Source: Gordonia alkanivorans NBRC 16433 (lineage in GTDB: Bacteria; Actinomycetota; Actinomycetes; Mycobacteriales; Mycobacteriaceae). Taken from it: a stretch of 64,000 bases of DNA. The number at the start of each line of letters is the position of its first letter. The stretch's first letter is position 1. The DNA lies in the NCBI RefSeq assembly GCF_000225505.1, contig NZ_BACI01000060.1:1-64000 (forward strand), given 5' to 3'. A model generated the notes under the pieces. It saw nothing but the letters and a program-made list of their open reading frames with translations, was not told the origin of the DNA and did not search any database. Positions 56,459 to 64,000 of the stretch are shown piece by piece. The position numbers were made by a program, and so were the translations under genes.

Positions 56459-56601
56459 ACGCGTCCCCGACGCCGTGTGGTGGGTCACGTCCCGGAACCG
56501 CGCGGAACGGTGATTCGTTGTGACCCCATCGCAACGAGGTTGCGTACACCCCCGAACACTCGGCACCCTGTAGGGGTAATCGAGTACCAGCGAGAGAGAC
56601 G
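56459..56601. other. Intergenic region upstream of the leader ORF
   Basis: No gene is seen. It probably contains the promoter of the CNNM operon, but no clean -35/-10 pair was found. GAGAGAGA before 56602 can act as a ribosome-binding site for the leader ORF. Confidence 0.3.
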
Positions 56602-56751
56602 ATGAGACGCGCAAAGCGCCGAAAACGCCGACGACACCCGTCCGCACCCTGCCCCGAACCGGGCCCTGACCCGCGTTCCGGACACGCAGTCCACTGCGAG
56701 ATCCATCCCGACGTCCCAGGCGTCGACGCTGATCGGATGGCGACATGCTGA
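56602..56751 (+). CDS. Pro/Arg-rich 49-codon leader ORF overlapping the CNNM gene
   Basis: ATG 56602 with GAGAGAG 5-10 nt upstream opens a 49-codon frame. The peptide begins MRRAKRRKRRRHPSAPCPEP and has eight prolines and nine arginines, mostly in the first half. Its TGA (56749-56751) lies just inside the CNNM gene, whose ATG is 56745, so the two overlap by 7 bp in different frames. Translation of the leader could control or couple initiation of the transporter. Proline-rich leaders control mgtA in enterobacteria (known), and CNNM proteins are also linked to magnesium. Whether it is translated is unproven. Confidence 0.45.
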   Translation: MRRAKRRKRRRHPSAPCPEPGPDPRSGHAVHCEIHPDVPGVDADRMATC

Positions 56752-58166
56752 CCGTTCTCGGAATCTTCCTGGGAATCCTGGTCGTCCTCGCGATCACCGC
56801 CGTCACCGGCTACTTCGTGGCCCAGGAATTCGGCTTCATGGCGGTCGACCGCTCCCGCCTGAAGGCCCGCGCCGAATCCGGTGACGCCGCAGCGAAGCGC
56901 GCCCTCTCCGTCACCCGGCGAACCTCGTTCATGCTGTCCGGTGCCCAGCTCGGCATCACCGTCACCGGCCTGCTCGTCGGTTACGTCGCCGAACCGCTGA
57001 TCGGTTCCGGGGTCGGTGACCTGCTGAGCAACGTCGGCATCCCGGTGGGTGTCGGTGTCGCGATCGGCACGGTCATCGCGATCCTGTTCTCCACCGTCGT
57101 GCAGATGGTCTTCGGCGAACTCTTCCCCAAGAACCTCGCGATCGCCCGGCCGGAACCGGTCGCGCTCTGGCTCGCCCGGTCGACAGCGATCTACCTCGCC
57201 GTGTTCGGCTGGCTGATCGCGTTGTTCGACAAGGCGTCGAACCTGTTGCTGCGCGCACTGCGGATCGAGCCGGTCCACGACGTCGAACACTCCGCGTCGG
57301 TCCGCGACCTCGAACACATCGTCGCCGAGTCGCGCGACGCCGGTGAGCTTCCCGAAGACCTGTCCGTGCTGCTCGACCGCGTGCTCGAGTTCCCCACACG
57401 CACAGCCGAACACGCGATGATCCCGCGTCCGCACACCGATCAGGTGGACGCGTCGCTGCCCGCCTCCGAGGTACTCGCTCTGATGAGTACCGGGCACACC
57501 CGGTACCCGGTCGCCGGTGACGACGAAGTTCTCGGCGTGGTCCATCTCCACGACCTTCTCGAGTGGTCGTACGCGCTGAAAAAACAACCCGCGCAGGCTG
57601 TCCCGACGGCCACCGCGGGTGACCTCTGCCGCCGCGCGGTCGTCGTCCCGTCGACCCTGCCGCTGCCGGAGGTGCTGGAGAACCTCTCTGACGCACACGA
57701 GGAGATGGCCATCGTCATCGACGAGTACGGCGGCTTCGCCGGCGTCGTGACCGCCGAGGACATCGCCGAGGAACTGGTGGGCGAGATCGACGACGAGCAC
57801 GACCCGGAGACCTCCGCGGCGATCGAGAAGACCGCCGGCGGCTGGCGTGTCCGCGGTGACGCCCACGTCGACGAGGTGTCCCGTGCGATCGGTTGGGAAC
57901 TGCCCGAAGGCGACTACGAGACGATCGCCGGACTGGTGATCGCCGAGTTCGTCGGGTTGCCCGAGGTCGGGGAGACCGTCGAGATCACCATCGATCCCGA
58001 TCCGGCCTCAGTCCTCGACGACGACGAGGCGCCACCCCGTGTGGTGCGCGTCGATGTCCTCGAGGTCGAGAAGCATGTGCCGGCGCTGGTGTCGATGTCA
58101 CTCGGGACCGAAGTGAGCACCGACGCAGCAGGATCGGACGCCGGACGGGAGGCCGACAATGGATAA
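56745..58166 (+). CDS. CNNM/CorC family membrane protein with CBS domains (1)
   Basis: This is a 473-residue protein. A DUF21/CNNM membrane domain with three to four helices (YFVAQEFGFMAVDRSRL, RRTSFMLSGAQLGITVTGLLVG, VQMVFGELFPKNLAIARP) is followed by a CBS pair (about 205-330, with AIVIDEYGGFAGVVTAEDIAEELVGEI). A CorC_HlyC C-terminal domain (GGWRVRGDAHVDEVSRAI) completes it. The family is annotated as haemolysin/magnesium-cobalt efflux. The second CNNM gene overlaps its end by 8 bp. The start has only a weak GGAT ribosome-binding site. Confidence 0.9.
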   Translation: MLTVLGIFLGILVVLAITAVTGYFVAQEFGFMAVDRSRLKARAESGDAAAKRALSVTRRTSFMLSGAQLGITVTGLLVGYVAEPLIGSGVGDLLSNVGIPVGVGVAIGTVIAILFSTVVQMVFGELFPKNLAIARPEPVALWLARSTAIYLAVFGWLIALFDKASNLLLRALRIEPVHDVEHSASVRDLEHIVAESRDAGELPEDLSVLLDRVLEFPTRTAEHAMIPRPHTDQVDASLPASEVLALMSTGHTRYPVAGDDEVLGVVHLHDLLEWSYALKKQPAQAVPTATAGDLCRRAVVVPSTLPLPEVLENLSDAHEEMAIVIDEYGGFAGVVTAEDIAEELVGEIDDEHDPETSAAIEKTAGGWRVRGDAHVDEVSRAIGWELPEGDYETIAGLVIAEFVGLPEVGETVEITIDPDPASVLDDDEAPPRVVRVDVLEVEKHVPALVSMSLGTEVSTDAAGSDAGREADNG

Positions 58167-59175
58167 CCCGTGGGTCATCGGGGTGATCACCGTCTCGCTC
58201 ATCGCGGCGAGTGCTTTCTTCGTCGCCGTCGAGTTCGCTCTGATCGCGGCCCGACGCCATCGGCTCGAGGACGAGGCCGCAACGAGTAGCAGCGCCCGTG
58301 CGGCCCTGCGTAGCGCATCGGAGCTGTCGGTGTTGCTCGCGGGTTCGCAGCTCGGCATCACCGTCTGCACCCTGGCGCTGGGTTCGGTCACGAAACCTGC
58401 TGTGCATCACTGGCTCACGCCGCTGTTCGAGACGTGGGGCCTGCCGTACTGGTCCGCCGACATCGTCGGCTTCGTGCTGGCGCTCATCATCGTGACCTTC
58501 CTGCACCTGGTGGTCGGCGAGATGGCCCCGAAGTCGTGGGCGATCGCGCACCCGGAGCGGTCGGCGATCGTGCTGGCCCTGCCGATGCGGGCTTTCATGT
58601 GGCTCACGCGGCCGATCATCGTGCAGCTCAACCACCTGGCCAACTGGTGTTTGCGGCGCGTGGGCGTCGAACCCGTGGACCAGGTCGCCACCGGCCAGGA
58701 CAGCGACGCGTTGCGCCACCTCGTCGAGCACTCGGCGACGGTCGGAACACTCGACGAGCGGTATCACGCGCATCTGACCAGCGCGCTCGAACTGGAATCG
58801 CTGACGCTCGGCGACGTCGTCACGCCCAGCGACACCCTGGGCGCGGTGCTGCCGACCGCGAGTGCCGACGAGATCCAGACTGCCGGAAGGATTTCGGGAC
58901 ATCTGCGGCTGCTGGTGCGCGACGCTGATCGGGGCCCGGTGCACGGCGTCGTGCACGTGCGCGACAGCCTGCGCGCGGCGCCGGACGCGACAGCCGCCGA
59001 CCTCATGCGTCCGGTGCTGCGGTTCGAGTCCGGGCAACCGGTCTACGAGGCGCTCGCCGCCATGCGTGAACGCCGGGCCCACCTCGCGCTGGTCACCGAC
59101 TCCGGTCGGGCCATCGGGTTGATCACTCTCAACGACCTGTTGCAGAGGTTGCTGGCGGCCAACCCTGCTGTGTGA
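58159..59175 (+). CDS. CNNM family membrane protein with CBS domains (2)
   Basis: This 338-residue protein carries the DUF21 membrane domain (FFVAVEFALIAARRHRLEDEA, ASELSVLLAGSQLGITVCTLALG, LHLVVGEMAPKSWAIAHPE) and a CBS pair (about 205-335) ending LVTDSGRAIGLITLNDLLQRLL. The CorC_HlyC domain is absent, so it is the short type. Actinobacteria often have a long and a short CNNM gene together, possibly forming a heterodimer (inference). ATG 58159 overlaps the preceding stop. Confidence 0.9.
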   Translation: MDNPWVIGVITVSLIAASAFFVAVEFALIAARRHRLEDEAATSSSARAALRSASELSVLLAGSQLGITVCTLALGSVTKPAVHHWLTPLFETWGLPYWSADIVGFVLALIIVTFLHLVVGEMAPKSWAIAHPERSAIVLALPMRAFMWLTRPIIVQLNHLANWCLRRVGVEPVDQVATGQDSDALRHLVEHSATVGTLDERYHAHLTSALELESLTLGDVVTPSDTLGAVLPTASADEIQTAGRISGHLRLLVRDADRGPVHGVVHVRDSLRAAPDATAADLMRPVLRFESGQPVYEALAAMRERRAHLALVTDSGRAIGLITLNDLLQRLLAANPAV

Positions 59176-59197
59176 GACACCGCCAACCACTGGTCGA

Positions 59198-59247
59198 CCT
59201 CAACCCGACCCGCAGACGTCGATTGACGTCTGCCGGTCGGGTTGAGG
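59198..59247. terminator. 23-bp hairpin terminator between CNNM and gluQ genes
   Basis: The arms 59198-59220 and 59225-59247 pair at 22 of 23 positions around a GATT loop. They lie between two convergent genes. No long T-run follows. This is one of the strongest hairpins in the window. Confidence 0.85.
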
Positions 59248-59304
59248 TTCGGCAGTCAAATCCTCAAGCTTCGGCAGTCGAGAGCCTCGAAGGCCCGCTG
59301 CCGC

Positions 59305-60219
59305 TCACTTCAACGCGTCTGGGCCCAGCAGCCAGGGTTCGCGGGGGAGGGCATCGGGGTCGAAACGGCTTGCGAGCGTGTGGAGATCGACGGTTTCGCC
59401 GGGACCTGCGAGGCCCAGCGAGCGAGCGATGTGCGAGAGGACGGTGCCGGCCGGAACACCGCTTGCTGCGAGGTCGGCGAGGGTCACCGCTCCGTCGCGC
59501 TTGGAGAGCCGGACGCCGTCGGTGTTGAGCACCATCGGCACATGGGCGTAGGTCGGCGGGGCCTCGCCGAGCAACGTGGCGAGGTAGGCCTGGCGTGGAG
59601 CCGACGACAGCAGGTCGTCGCCGCGCACGACCTGATCGACTCCCTGTGCGGCGTCGTCGACGACGACGGCCAGGTTGTAGGCGGGCGTGCCGTCGTTGCG
59701 CTGGATCACGAAGTCGTCGACCATGCCGGTGAAGGTGCCGTGGAGCAGGTCGGTGACGGTGAACTCGGTAGTGTCGGCCAGGATGCGGATCGCGGGTGGC
59801 CGTCCCGAGGCGATCTTCTGGGCGCGTTCGGCGTCGGTCAGTGTCCGGCAGGTGCCGGGGTAGGCGCCCTGCGGTGCGTGGGGAGCGGACGGGGCCTCGA
59901 GGATCTCGCGTCGCGTGCAGTAGCAGTCGAAGGTGCGGCCGGCCTCGCGGAGCCGGGCGATGATGCCGCGGTAGATGTCACGTCGTTCGGTCTGATGGAC
60001 GACGGGAGTTTCCCAGTCCATGCCGAGCGCGGCGAGGTCGGCGAGTTGCCGGGCGTCGGCGCCGGTGACCGCGCGGTCGAGATCCTCCATGCGGATCAGG
60101 AAACGGCGGTCGGTCGTGCGGGCGAACAACCAGGCCAGCACAGCCGTCCGCAGGTTGCCGACGTGGAGGTCGCCCGACGGGGACGGCGCATACCGGCCCG
60201 CTGCGTGCTGTGTCGACAT
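59305..60219 (-). CDS. gluQ: Glutamyl-Q tRNA(Asp) synthetase
   Basis: This is a 304-residue paralogue of glutamyl-tRNA synthetase that lacks the anticodon-binding domain. Landmarks are GRYAPSPSGDLHVGNLRTA (HIGH motif as HVGN), a zinc site of CYCTRRE plus GAYPGTC, DDFVIQRNDGTPAYNLAVVVDD, and LSKRDGAVTL (KMSKS equivalent). It attaches glutamate to queuosine at position 34 of tRNA(Asp). The ATG 60219 start MSTQHAAGRY is normal for the family. Its presence near tgt suggests queuosine is used in this organism. Confidence 0.92.
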   Translation of the reverse strand: MSTQHAAGRYAPSPSGDLHVGNLRTAVLAWLFARTTDRRFLIRMEDLDRAVTGADARQLADLAALGMDWETPVVHQTERRDIYRGIIARLREAGRTFDCYCTRREILEAPSAPHAPQGAYPGTCRTLTDAERAQKIASGRPPAIRILADTTEFTVTDLLHGTFTGMVDDFVIQRNDGTPAYNLAVVVDDAAQGVDQVVRGDDLLSSAPRQAYLATLLGEAPPTYAHVPMVLNTDGVRLSKRDGAVTLADLAASGVPAGTVLSHIARSLGLAGPGETVDLHTLASRFDPDALPREPWLLGPDALK

Positions 60220-60364
60220 CGCGTCGAGGTTACCGCGTCGCGTCGACGCCCCGCGATGAGAATCGGTCTCGCCGATGGTCTGTCTCTGCGCCAGACCCCA
60301 CGGTCACCCCGGAGTTCCGGGCGGATCGTTGCCAGCGCCCGGAGAAGTGAGGAACAGTGAAGCC

Positions 60365-61417
60365 ATGGATCTTCCGGTCATGCCGCCCGTAGCCCCGATG
60401 CTGGCCAAGGCGGTCACCGCCGTGCCGCAGCAGCCCGACGGTGAGACGGCCTGGTCATACGAACCCAAGTGGGATGGTTTCCGCGCGCTGATCTTCCGCG
60501 ACGGCGACGAGGTGGCGATCGGCTCCCGGGGTGGGAAAGACCTGGCGAGGTACTTCCCGGAGATCGTGGCCGCGGCGAAGGCCGAGCTGCCGGACAGGGT
60601 CGTTCTCGACGGCGAGATCGGGGTACCCGCACTCATCGGCGACACCCACCGGCTCGACTGGGATTCGCTCGCGCAGCGCATCCATCCCGCCGAGTCGAGG
60701 GTCAACATGCTCGCCGAGAAGACGCCGGCGATCTTCATCGGTTTCGACGCACTCGCACTGGAATCGACGGCGGTGAACGGACAACCGTTCGAGGTCCGTC
60801 GAGAGGCGCTGCTGCGCGCGGTCGGACCCGGCGACCGGGATCGGCGGATGCACGTCAGCCGCGTCACCAGCGACGCGTCGATCGCCGAGGACTGGTTCTC
60901 CGCCTTCGAGGGCGCCGGCCTCGACGGCGTCGTCGCCAAGCGTGTCGACGGCGTCTACGTCGAGAACAAGCGCGAGATGCTGAAGGTCAAACACAAGCGG
61001 ACCGCGGACTGCGTGATCTTCGGTTATCGGATCCACAAGTCGGGCAGGGGGATCGGCTCGATGCTCCTCGGTCTCTACGACGACGACGGCGAGTTGCGCA
61101 TGGTCGGGGGCGCGGGCGCGTTCTCCGACGCCAAACGCGTTGAGCTGCAGGAGATGTTCGAGCCGATGCGCCTCGACCCGGACAAGCCGTCACCGGGCGA
61201 GCCCACCCGATGGCGGTCGGAGAAGTCGGGGGAGTGGATTCCGATCCGCCCCGAACTGGTCGCAGAGTTCGCCTACGACCAGATGGAGAACCAGCGCTTC
61301 CGCCACACCGTGAAGTTCCTCCGCTGGCGCCCGGACCGGGATCCCGAGAGTTGTGGCTACGACCAGCTCGAGGTTCCGCTCACCTACGACCTGCACGACG
61401 TCCTCGAAGGAGAATGA
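60365..61417 (+). CDS. ligC: ATP-dependent DNA ligase (LigC-type)
   Basis: This 350-residue ligase has the adenylation lysine in EPKWDGFRALIF (motif I), GSRGGKDLARYFPE, VVLDGEI (motif IIIa), FIGFDALAL, DGVVAKRVDGVY (motif IV) and LKVKHKRTADCVIFGY (motif V), then an OB-fold. The adjacent polymerase is arranged as Rv3731/Rv3730c in M. tuberculosis (known synteny). It probably acts in single-strand break or excision repair. ATG 60365 follows GAGGAAC at 9-nt spacing. Confidence 0.92.
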   Translation: MDLPVMPPVAPMLAKAVTAVPQQPDGETAWSYEPKWDGFRALIFRDGDEVAIGSRGGKDLARYFPEIVAAAKAELPDRVVLDGEIGVPALIGDTHRLDWDSLAQRIHPAESRVNMLAEKTPAIFIGFDALALESTAVNGQPFEVRREALLRAVGPGDRDRRMHVSRVTSDASIAEDWFSAFEGAGLDGVVAKRVDGVYVENKREMLKVKHKRTADCVIFGYRIHKSGRGIGSMLLGLYDDDGELRMVGGAGAFSDAKRVELQEMFEPMRLDPDKPSPGEPTRWRSEKSGEWIPIRPELVAEFAYDQMENQRFRHTVKFLRWRPDRDPESCGYDQLEVPLTYDLHDVLEGE

Positions 61418-61419
61418 CC

Positions 61420-62502
61420 ATGGCATCACGTTCTCCCGCAGAAGAACTCGACGTCGATGGGGTCGCCGTCCGTCTCAGCAACCCGGACAAGATCTATTTC
61501 CCCGAGCTCGGCGAGAACGGCGGCCGCAAGCGGGATCTCGTCGGCTACTACCGGACACTCGCGCTCGGCATCGACGACAGTGGAGACGGGCCGCTCATGC
61601 GCGCGACGCGCGACCGGCCGACCTTCCTGCAACGCTTCCCCGACGGCGTGGAGGGGGAGGAGATCTACCAGAAGCACATCGCGAAGAAGCGTCCCGAGCA
61701 CGTGCAGTCCACGCCGATCATGTTCCCGTCCAAGCGAACCGGGGACGCCATCCGCCCGACGGTGCCGGCCGATCTGGTGTGGGCGGCGAACCTGGGGACC
61801 GTCACCTTCCACACCTGGCCGACCCTGCACCCGGACAACGACCATCCCGATCAGCTCCGCATCGACCTCGATCCGCAACCCGGCACGACATTCGACGACG
61901 TTCGGAGCGTGGCGATCGACGGGCTGAAGCCCCTGCTCGACGAACTCGGCTTCACGGGCTTCGTGAAGACGTCGGGTGGCCGAGGAATTCACGTGTACGT
62001 CCCCATCGAGCCGTTGTGGGACTTCATCGCCACCCGGCGATGTGTCATCGCGATAGCCCGTGAACTGGAGCGCCGGGACCCGGACCGGGTCACCACGTCG
62101 TGGTGGAAAGAGGAACGCGGGGAACGGATCTTCATCGACTTCAACCAGAACGCCCGCGACCGCACGATGGCGTCGCCGTACTCCGTACGACGCAGCGCGA
62201 TCGGTCGGGTGTCGACGCCGGTGACGTGGGGCGAACTGGCCGACGTCGATCCCGACGACTGCACGATGGCAACCGTCCCGAAGCTGCTCGAGCGCCGCGG
62301 CGATCCGTGGACCGACATCGCCGATCACCGGCGCGGCATCGAGAAACTGCTGGAGATGGTCCAGCAAGACGATGCGGACGGGTTGGGCGACATGCCCTAC
62401 CCGCCCAGCTATCCCAAGATGCCGGGCGAACCGCCGCGCGTACAACCCAGCAAGAAGGTCGCCGAACACTGGGACGAGAAGGGCAACCGGATCGAGGACT
62501 GA
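61420..62502 (+). CDS. LigD-polymerase-domain protein (PolD/Prim-PolC type)
   Basis: This 360-residue stand-alone archaeo-eukaryotic primase-type polymerase is like LigD-Pol. Landmarks are LSNPDKIYFPELG, LMRATRDRPTFLQRFPDG, the catalytic DLDPQPG (two acidic metal ligands), FVKTSGGRGIHVYVP and RIFIDFNQNARDRTMASPYSVR. It can insert nucleotides, often ribonucleotides, during gap repair. ATG 61420 has GAAGGAG 7 nt upstream; ATG 61414 overlapping the ligC stop is also in frame. It is co-transcribed with ligC. Confidence 0.9.
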   Translation: MASRSPAEELDVDGVAVRLSNPDKIYFPELGENGGRKRDLVGYYRTLALGIDDSGDGPLMRATRDRPTFLQRFPDGVEGEEIYQKHIAKKRPEHVQSTPIMFPSKRTGDAIRPTVPADLVWAANLGTVTFHTWPTLHPDNDHPDQLRIDLDPQPGTTFDDVRSVAIDGLKPLLDELGFTGFVKTSGGRGIHVYVPIEPLWDFIATRRCVIAIARELERRDPDRVTTSWWKEERGERIFIDFNQNARDRTMASPYSVRRSAIGRVSTPVTWGELADVDPDDCTMATVPKLLERRGDPWTDIADHRRGIEKLLEMVQQDDADGLGDMPYPPSYPKMPGEPPRVQPSKKVAEHWDEKGNRIED

Positions 62503-62589
62503 CGCCCAGCTCGCAGGAGCGCTACTTCGGTGCGCAAGCGCTAGCTGCAAATGGCGCCTCGCGGCGGAACTGGCGATTTTGGCGGCACC

Positions 62590-63438
62590 TCAGCGGCGCA
62601 GTGCCTCAGCCGCCCACTCCGCGAAGGTCTGCCATCCGACGTCGGGGAACCGGCGGTGCAGTTCGGGGATGTCGACCTCGTAGCCGCGTTCGCCGAGGAA
62701 GGTGAACATCGCACTCATGTCGGGCGACGGGATGCGTTCGGGATCATAGGATTCCGCGCTGACCGTCGTTCCGAGTGCGTCGCCGACGATCTCCGCCATC
62801 TCCAGGGGCGTCGGCTGGTCGGAGGCGATGTCGATCCGTTCGCCGGTGTACGCACCCGGGTTCCGGAACAGCGTCGCGACAAACCGGCCGAGATCGCGGC
62901 GTGAGAGTTGTTGCAGCGGTTGGTCCGCAGGCATCGCGATCGGCATGACGCCGGCGGCGAGCGCGTCGGACCCGGCGAGCAGGTTGTCGTAGAAGTAGGC
63001 CGGCCCGACGATCGTGTGCGGGATGTCGGTGGCGGCGAGCATCCGCTCGACCTCGAACTTGGAGTCGAAGTGGGGGACGGCGGTGTCGCGGTCGGCGGAG
63101 GCCACCGACGAGAAGACGAGGTAGGGGAGCGCGGCCGCGGTCGCCGACTCGATCAGCGCGGTGCCCTGGGCGACCTCTGCGTCGACGCCGGACTCGAAGG
63201 GCGTCGTCAGCGCGAAGGCTCCCGCCGCGCCGGTGAACGCATCGGTGAGTCCTACGCCACTCACGATGTCGCCGACGGCGAGTTCGACACCGCGGTCGGC
63301 GAGCGCCGCGGCCTTCGACGACACGGCGTCGCGGACGAGGGCGCGCACCGCGAAACCGGCGTCGAGCAGCGCGTCGAGGACGGCACCGCCCTGTCCGCCG
63401 GTCGCCCCGATCACGACGATGGGGGAGGAATCGGACAT
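62590..63438 (-). CDS. NmrA-like NAD(P)-binding protein
   Basis: This 282-residue atypical SDR has the N-terminal motif VVIGATGGQGGAVLDALLDAG, then LVRDAVSSKA and FALTTPFESGVDAEVAQG, and SSVASADRDTAVPHFDSKFEVE. The typical Tyr-x-x-x-Lys is absent, as in NmrA/HSCARG redox-sensor proteins. It may sense NADP(H) or reduce quinones. It is a single gene, running towards the ligC/polymerase pair. Confidence 0.87.
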   Translation of the reverse strand: MSDSSPIVVIGATGGQGGAVLDALLDAGFAVRALVRDAVSSKAAALADRGVELAVGDIVSGVGLTDAFTGAAGAFALTTPFESGVDAEVAQGTALIESATAAALPYLVFSSVASADRDTAVPHFDSKFEVERMLAATDIPHTIVGPAYFYDNLLAGSDALAAGVMPIAMPADQPLQQLSRRDLGRFVATLFRNPGAYTGERIDIASDQPTPLEMAEIVGDALGTTVSAESYDPERIPSPDMSAMFTFLGERGYEVDIPELHRRFPDVGWQTFAEWAAEALRR

Positions 63439-63478
63439 GCCCCGACCCTAGTGCCGACCGAGCGGCCGGCAAGCGGGT

Positions 63479-63508
63479 TTGGGTGTGGGAGTCCCCGGCG
63501 GCTATCAT
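63479..63508 (+). promoter_or_regulatory. Promoter of tRNA-Ser
   Basis: TTGGGT at 63479-63484 and TATCAT at 63503-63508 have an 18-bp gap. The start would be about 10 nt before the tRNA. Confidence 0.5.
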
Positions 63509-63517
63509 CTCGACGTT

Positions 63518-63606
63518 GGAGGATTCGCCTAGTGGCCTATGGCGCTCGCCTGGAACGCGGGTTGGGTTAACAGCCCTCAGGGGTTCGAATCCCCTATCCT
63601 CCGCCA
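63518..63606 (+). tRNA. tRNA-Ser (anticodon GGA)
   Basis: The acceptor stem GGAGGAT/ATCCTCC is followed by the encoded GCCA end. The anticodon stem CTCGC/GCGGG holds the loop CTGGAAC with anticodon GGA. A long variable arm, as in class II tRNAs, precedes the T-arm GGGGTTCGAATCCCC. Confidence 0.95.
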
Positions 63607-63607
63607 C

Positions 63608-63656
63608 CGAAGGTCCGTGGTGCACGACCCGCAAGGGAGCGCACCCCGGACCTTCG
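63608..63656 (+). terminator. Hairpin terminator after tRNA-Ser
   Basis: CGAAGGTCCG (63608-63617) pairs with CGGACCTTCG (63647-63656). Just inside, GGTGC pairs with GCACC. The result is a 15-bp stem with one mismatch immediately downstream of the tRNA. Confidence 0.8.
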
Positions 63657-63727
63657 TCGTATCCGGGAGACGATCACCCGCCTCGCCTGCACGGACCGAG
63701 GCCGTCGCGGGGGTGGTGACCACCCGG

Positions 63728-63757
63728 TGTCACCCGGCTGTGAACCCTCGCTACACT
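63728..63757 (+). promoter_or_regulatory. Promoter of the SRP RNA
   Basis: TACACT at 63752-63757 is a -10 element 7 nt before the RNA 5' end at 63765. TGTCAC at 63728-63733 is a candidate -35 element with an 18-bp gap. Confidence 0.5.
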
Positions 63758-63764
63758 GGACGAC

Positions 63765-63850
63765 GGATCCCGCGCGGCGTGCATCCTGTGAACTCCCCCA
63801 GGGCCGGAAGGCAGCAAGGGTCAACGGGCTCTCTCGGGTGCGCGGGGTCC
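63765..63850 (+). ncRNA. ffs: Signal recognition particle RNA, small bacterial type
   Basis: The conserved Ffh-binding core AGGGCCGGAAGGCAGCAAGGG is at 63800-63820, including the GGAA-type tetraloop and asymmetric loop. The ends GGATCCCGCGC and GCGCGGGGTCC pair to close the rod. It guides ribosomes making membrane proteins to the membrane with Ffh. A tRNA-Ser gene lies just upstream. Confidence 0.9.
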
Positions 63851-63926
63851 CCTATATCCCCGATTTCCATTTCCAGGTCTGCGTCGTCGGACACTCGCGC
63901 CGGCGTCGAGCGCGAGAGGTCTAACG

Positions 63927-64000
63927 TTGAATTTCCACTCGATGAGTGTCGACCAACTACGAGACACCCAGGCGGATCTGAAGAAGCGTTACGACGAGCT
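63927..64000 (+). CDS. Aminotransferase, 5' end only (Rv3722c-like)
   Basis: The frame begins TTG 63927 with GAGAGG about 7 nt upstream and reads NFHSMSVDQLRDTQADLKKRYDE to the window edge. This matches the N-terminus style of the Rv3722c aspartate aminotransferase (SFDSLSPQEL...), which also follows this part of the chromosome in M. tuberculosis. ATG 63942 is an alternative start. Only about 24 codons are visible, so the call depends on synteny. Confidence 0.55.
   Translation, partial: MNFHSMSVDQLRDTQADLKKRYDE

Noticed and set aside
1-64000. CRISPR arrays, prophage, insertion sequences
   Set aside because: No regularly spaced repeats, transposase, integrase or phage structural genes were seen on either strand.

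Overview
The window is high-GC DNA from an actinobacterium of the order Mycobacteriales. It is most likely Gordonia or a close relative, but this is inference from gene content, with no 16S or database search. The evidence is a 14-gene-type nuo operon preceded by an Rv3143-like receiver gene, two DUF3556 membrane proteins, a LigC/LigD-polymerase pair next to a serine tRNA, and the SRP RNA followed by an Rv3722c-type aminotransferase. GTG and TTG starts and 1-8 nt gene overlaps are frequent. No prophage, transposase, integrase, CRISPR array or rRNA was seen.

Layout, left to right. 0-18 kb is a mosaic of small metabolic and regulatory units: a MarR/alpha-beta hydrolase divergent pair with tandem operators; an acyl-CoA ligase, DUF3556 membrane protein, FAD oxidoreductase and PucR regulator in one direction; an SDR/XRE divergent pair; a broken thioredoxin-reductase gene; a second DUF3556 gene behind a TetR-type palindrome; and an HxlR/quinone-oxidoreductase divergent pair with dense palindromes. 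18-27 kb holds an HNH nuclease, an OsmC protein, a NERD-helicase, a frameshifted exported protein behind a DosR-like box, a penicillin-binding lipoprotein, a class A beta-lactamase-like serine hydrolase and a LysR regulator. 27-43.6 kb is the complete respiratory complex I operon (nuoA to nuoN, minus strand). It has an in-frame NuoE-NuoF fusion, a CRP-type site before nuoA and a large hairpin after nuoN. 43.6-46.2 kb has a divergent ddl/murF pair for peptidoglycan precursors.

46.2-52.5 kb carries a glutamate decarboxylase, a small six-helix membrane protein and an AraC regulator. They are followed by a YhgE/Pip membrane protein paired with an ABC-like ATPase whose nucleotide-binding motifs are degenerate. 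52.5-56.5 kb has a PtpB-type phosphatase, a TipA-type MerR regulator, a lipoprotein and a tRNA-guanine transglycosylase (Tgt) homologue that lacks the usual zinc cysteines. 56.6-60.2 kb has two CNNM/CBS transporters behind a Pro/Arg-rich upstream ORF, then glutamyl-Q tRNA(Asp) synthetase. 60.3-64 kb has LigC, a LigD-type polymerase, an NmrA-like protein, tRNA-Ser(GGA), SRP RNA and the start of an aminotransferase.

Points most worth a second look: the NuoEF fusion; the zinc-less Tgt lying near gluQ; the 49-codon Pro/Arg-rich ORF overlapping the start of the first CNNM gene; the pseudo-ATPase paired with YhgE/Pip; the uncharacterised DUF3556 operon; and the DosR-like box upstream of a frameshifted gene. 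No single obviously new defence or biosynthetic system was identified.
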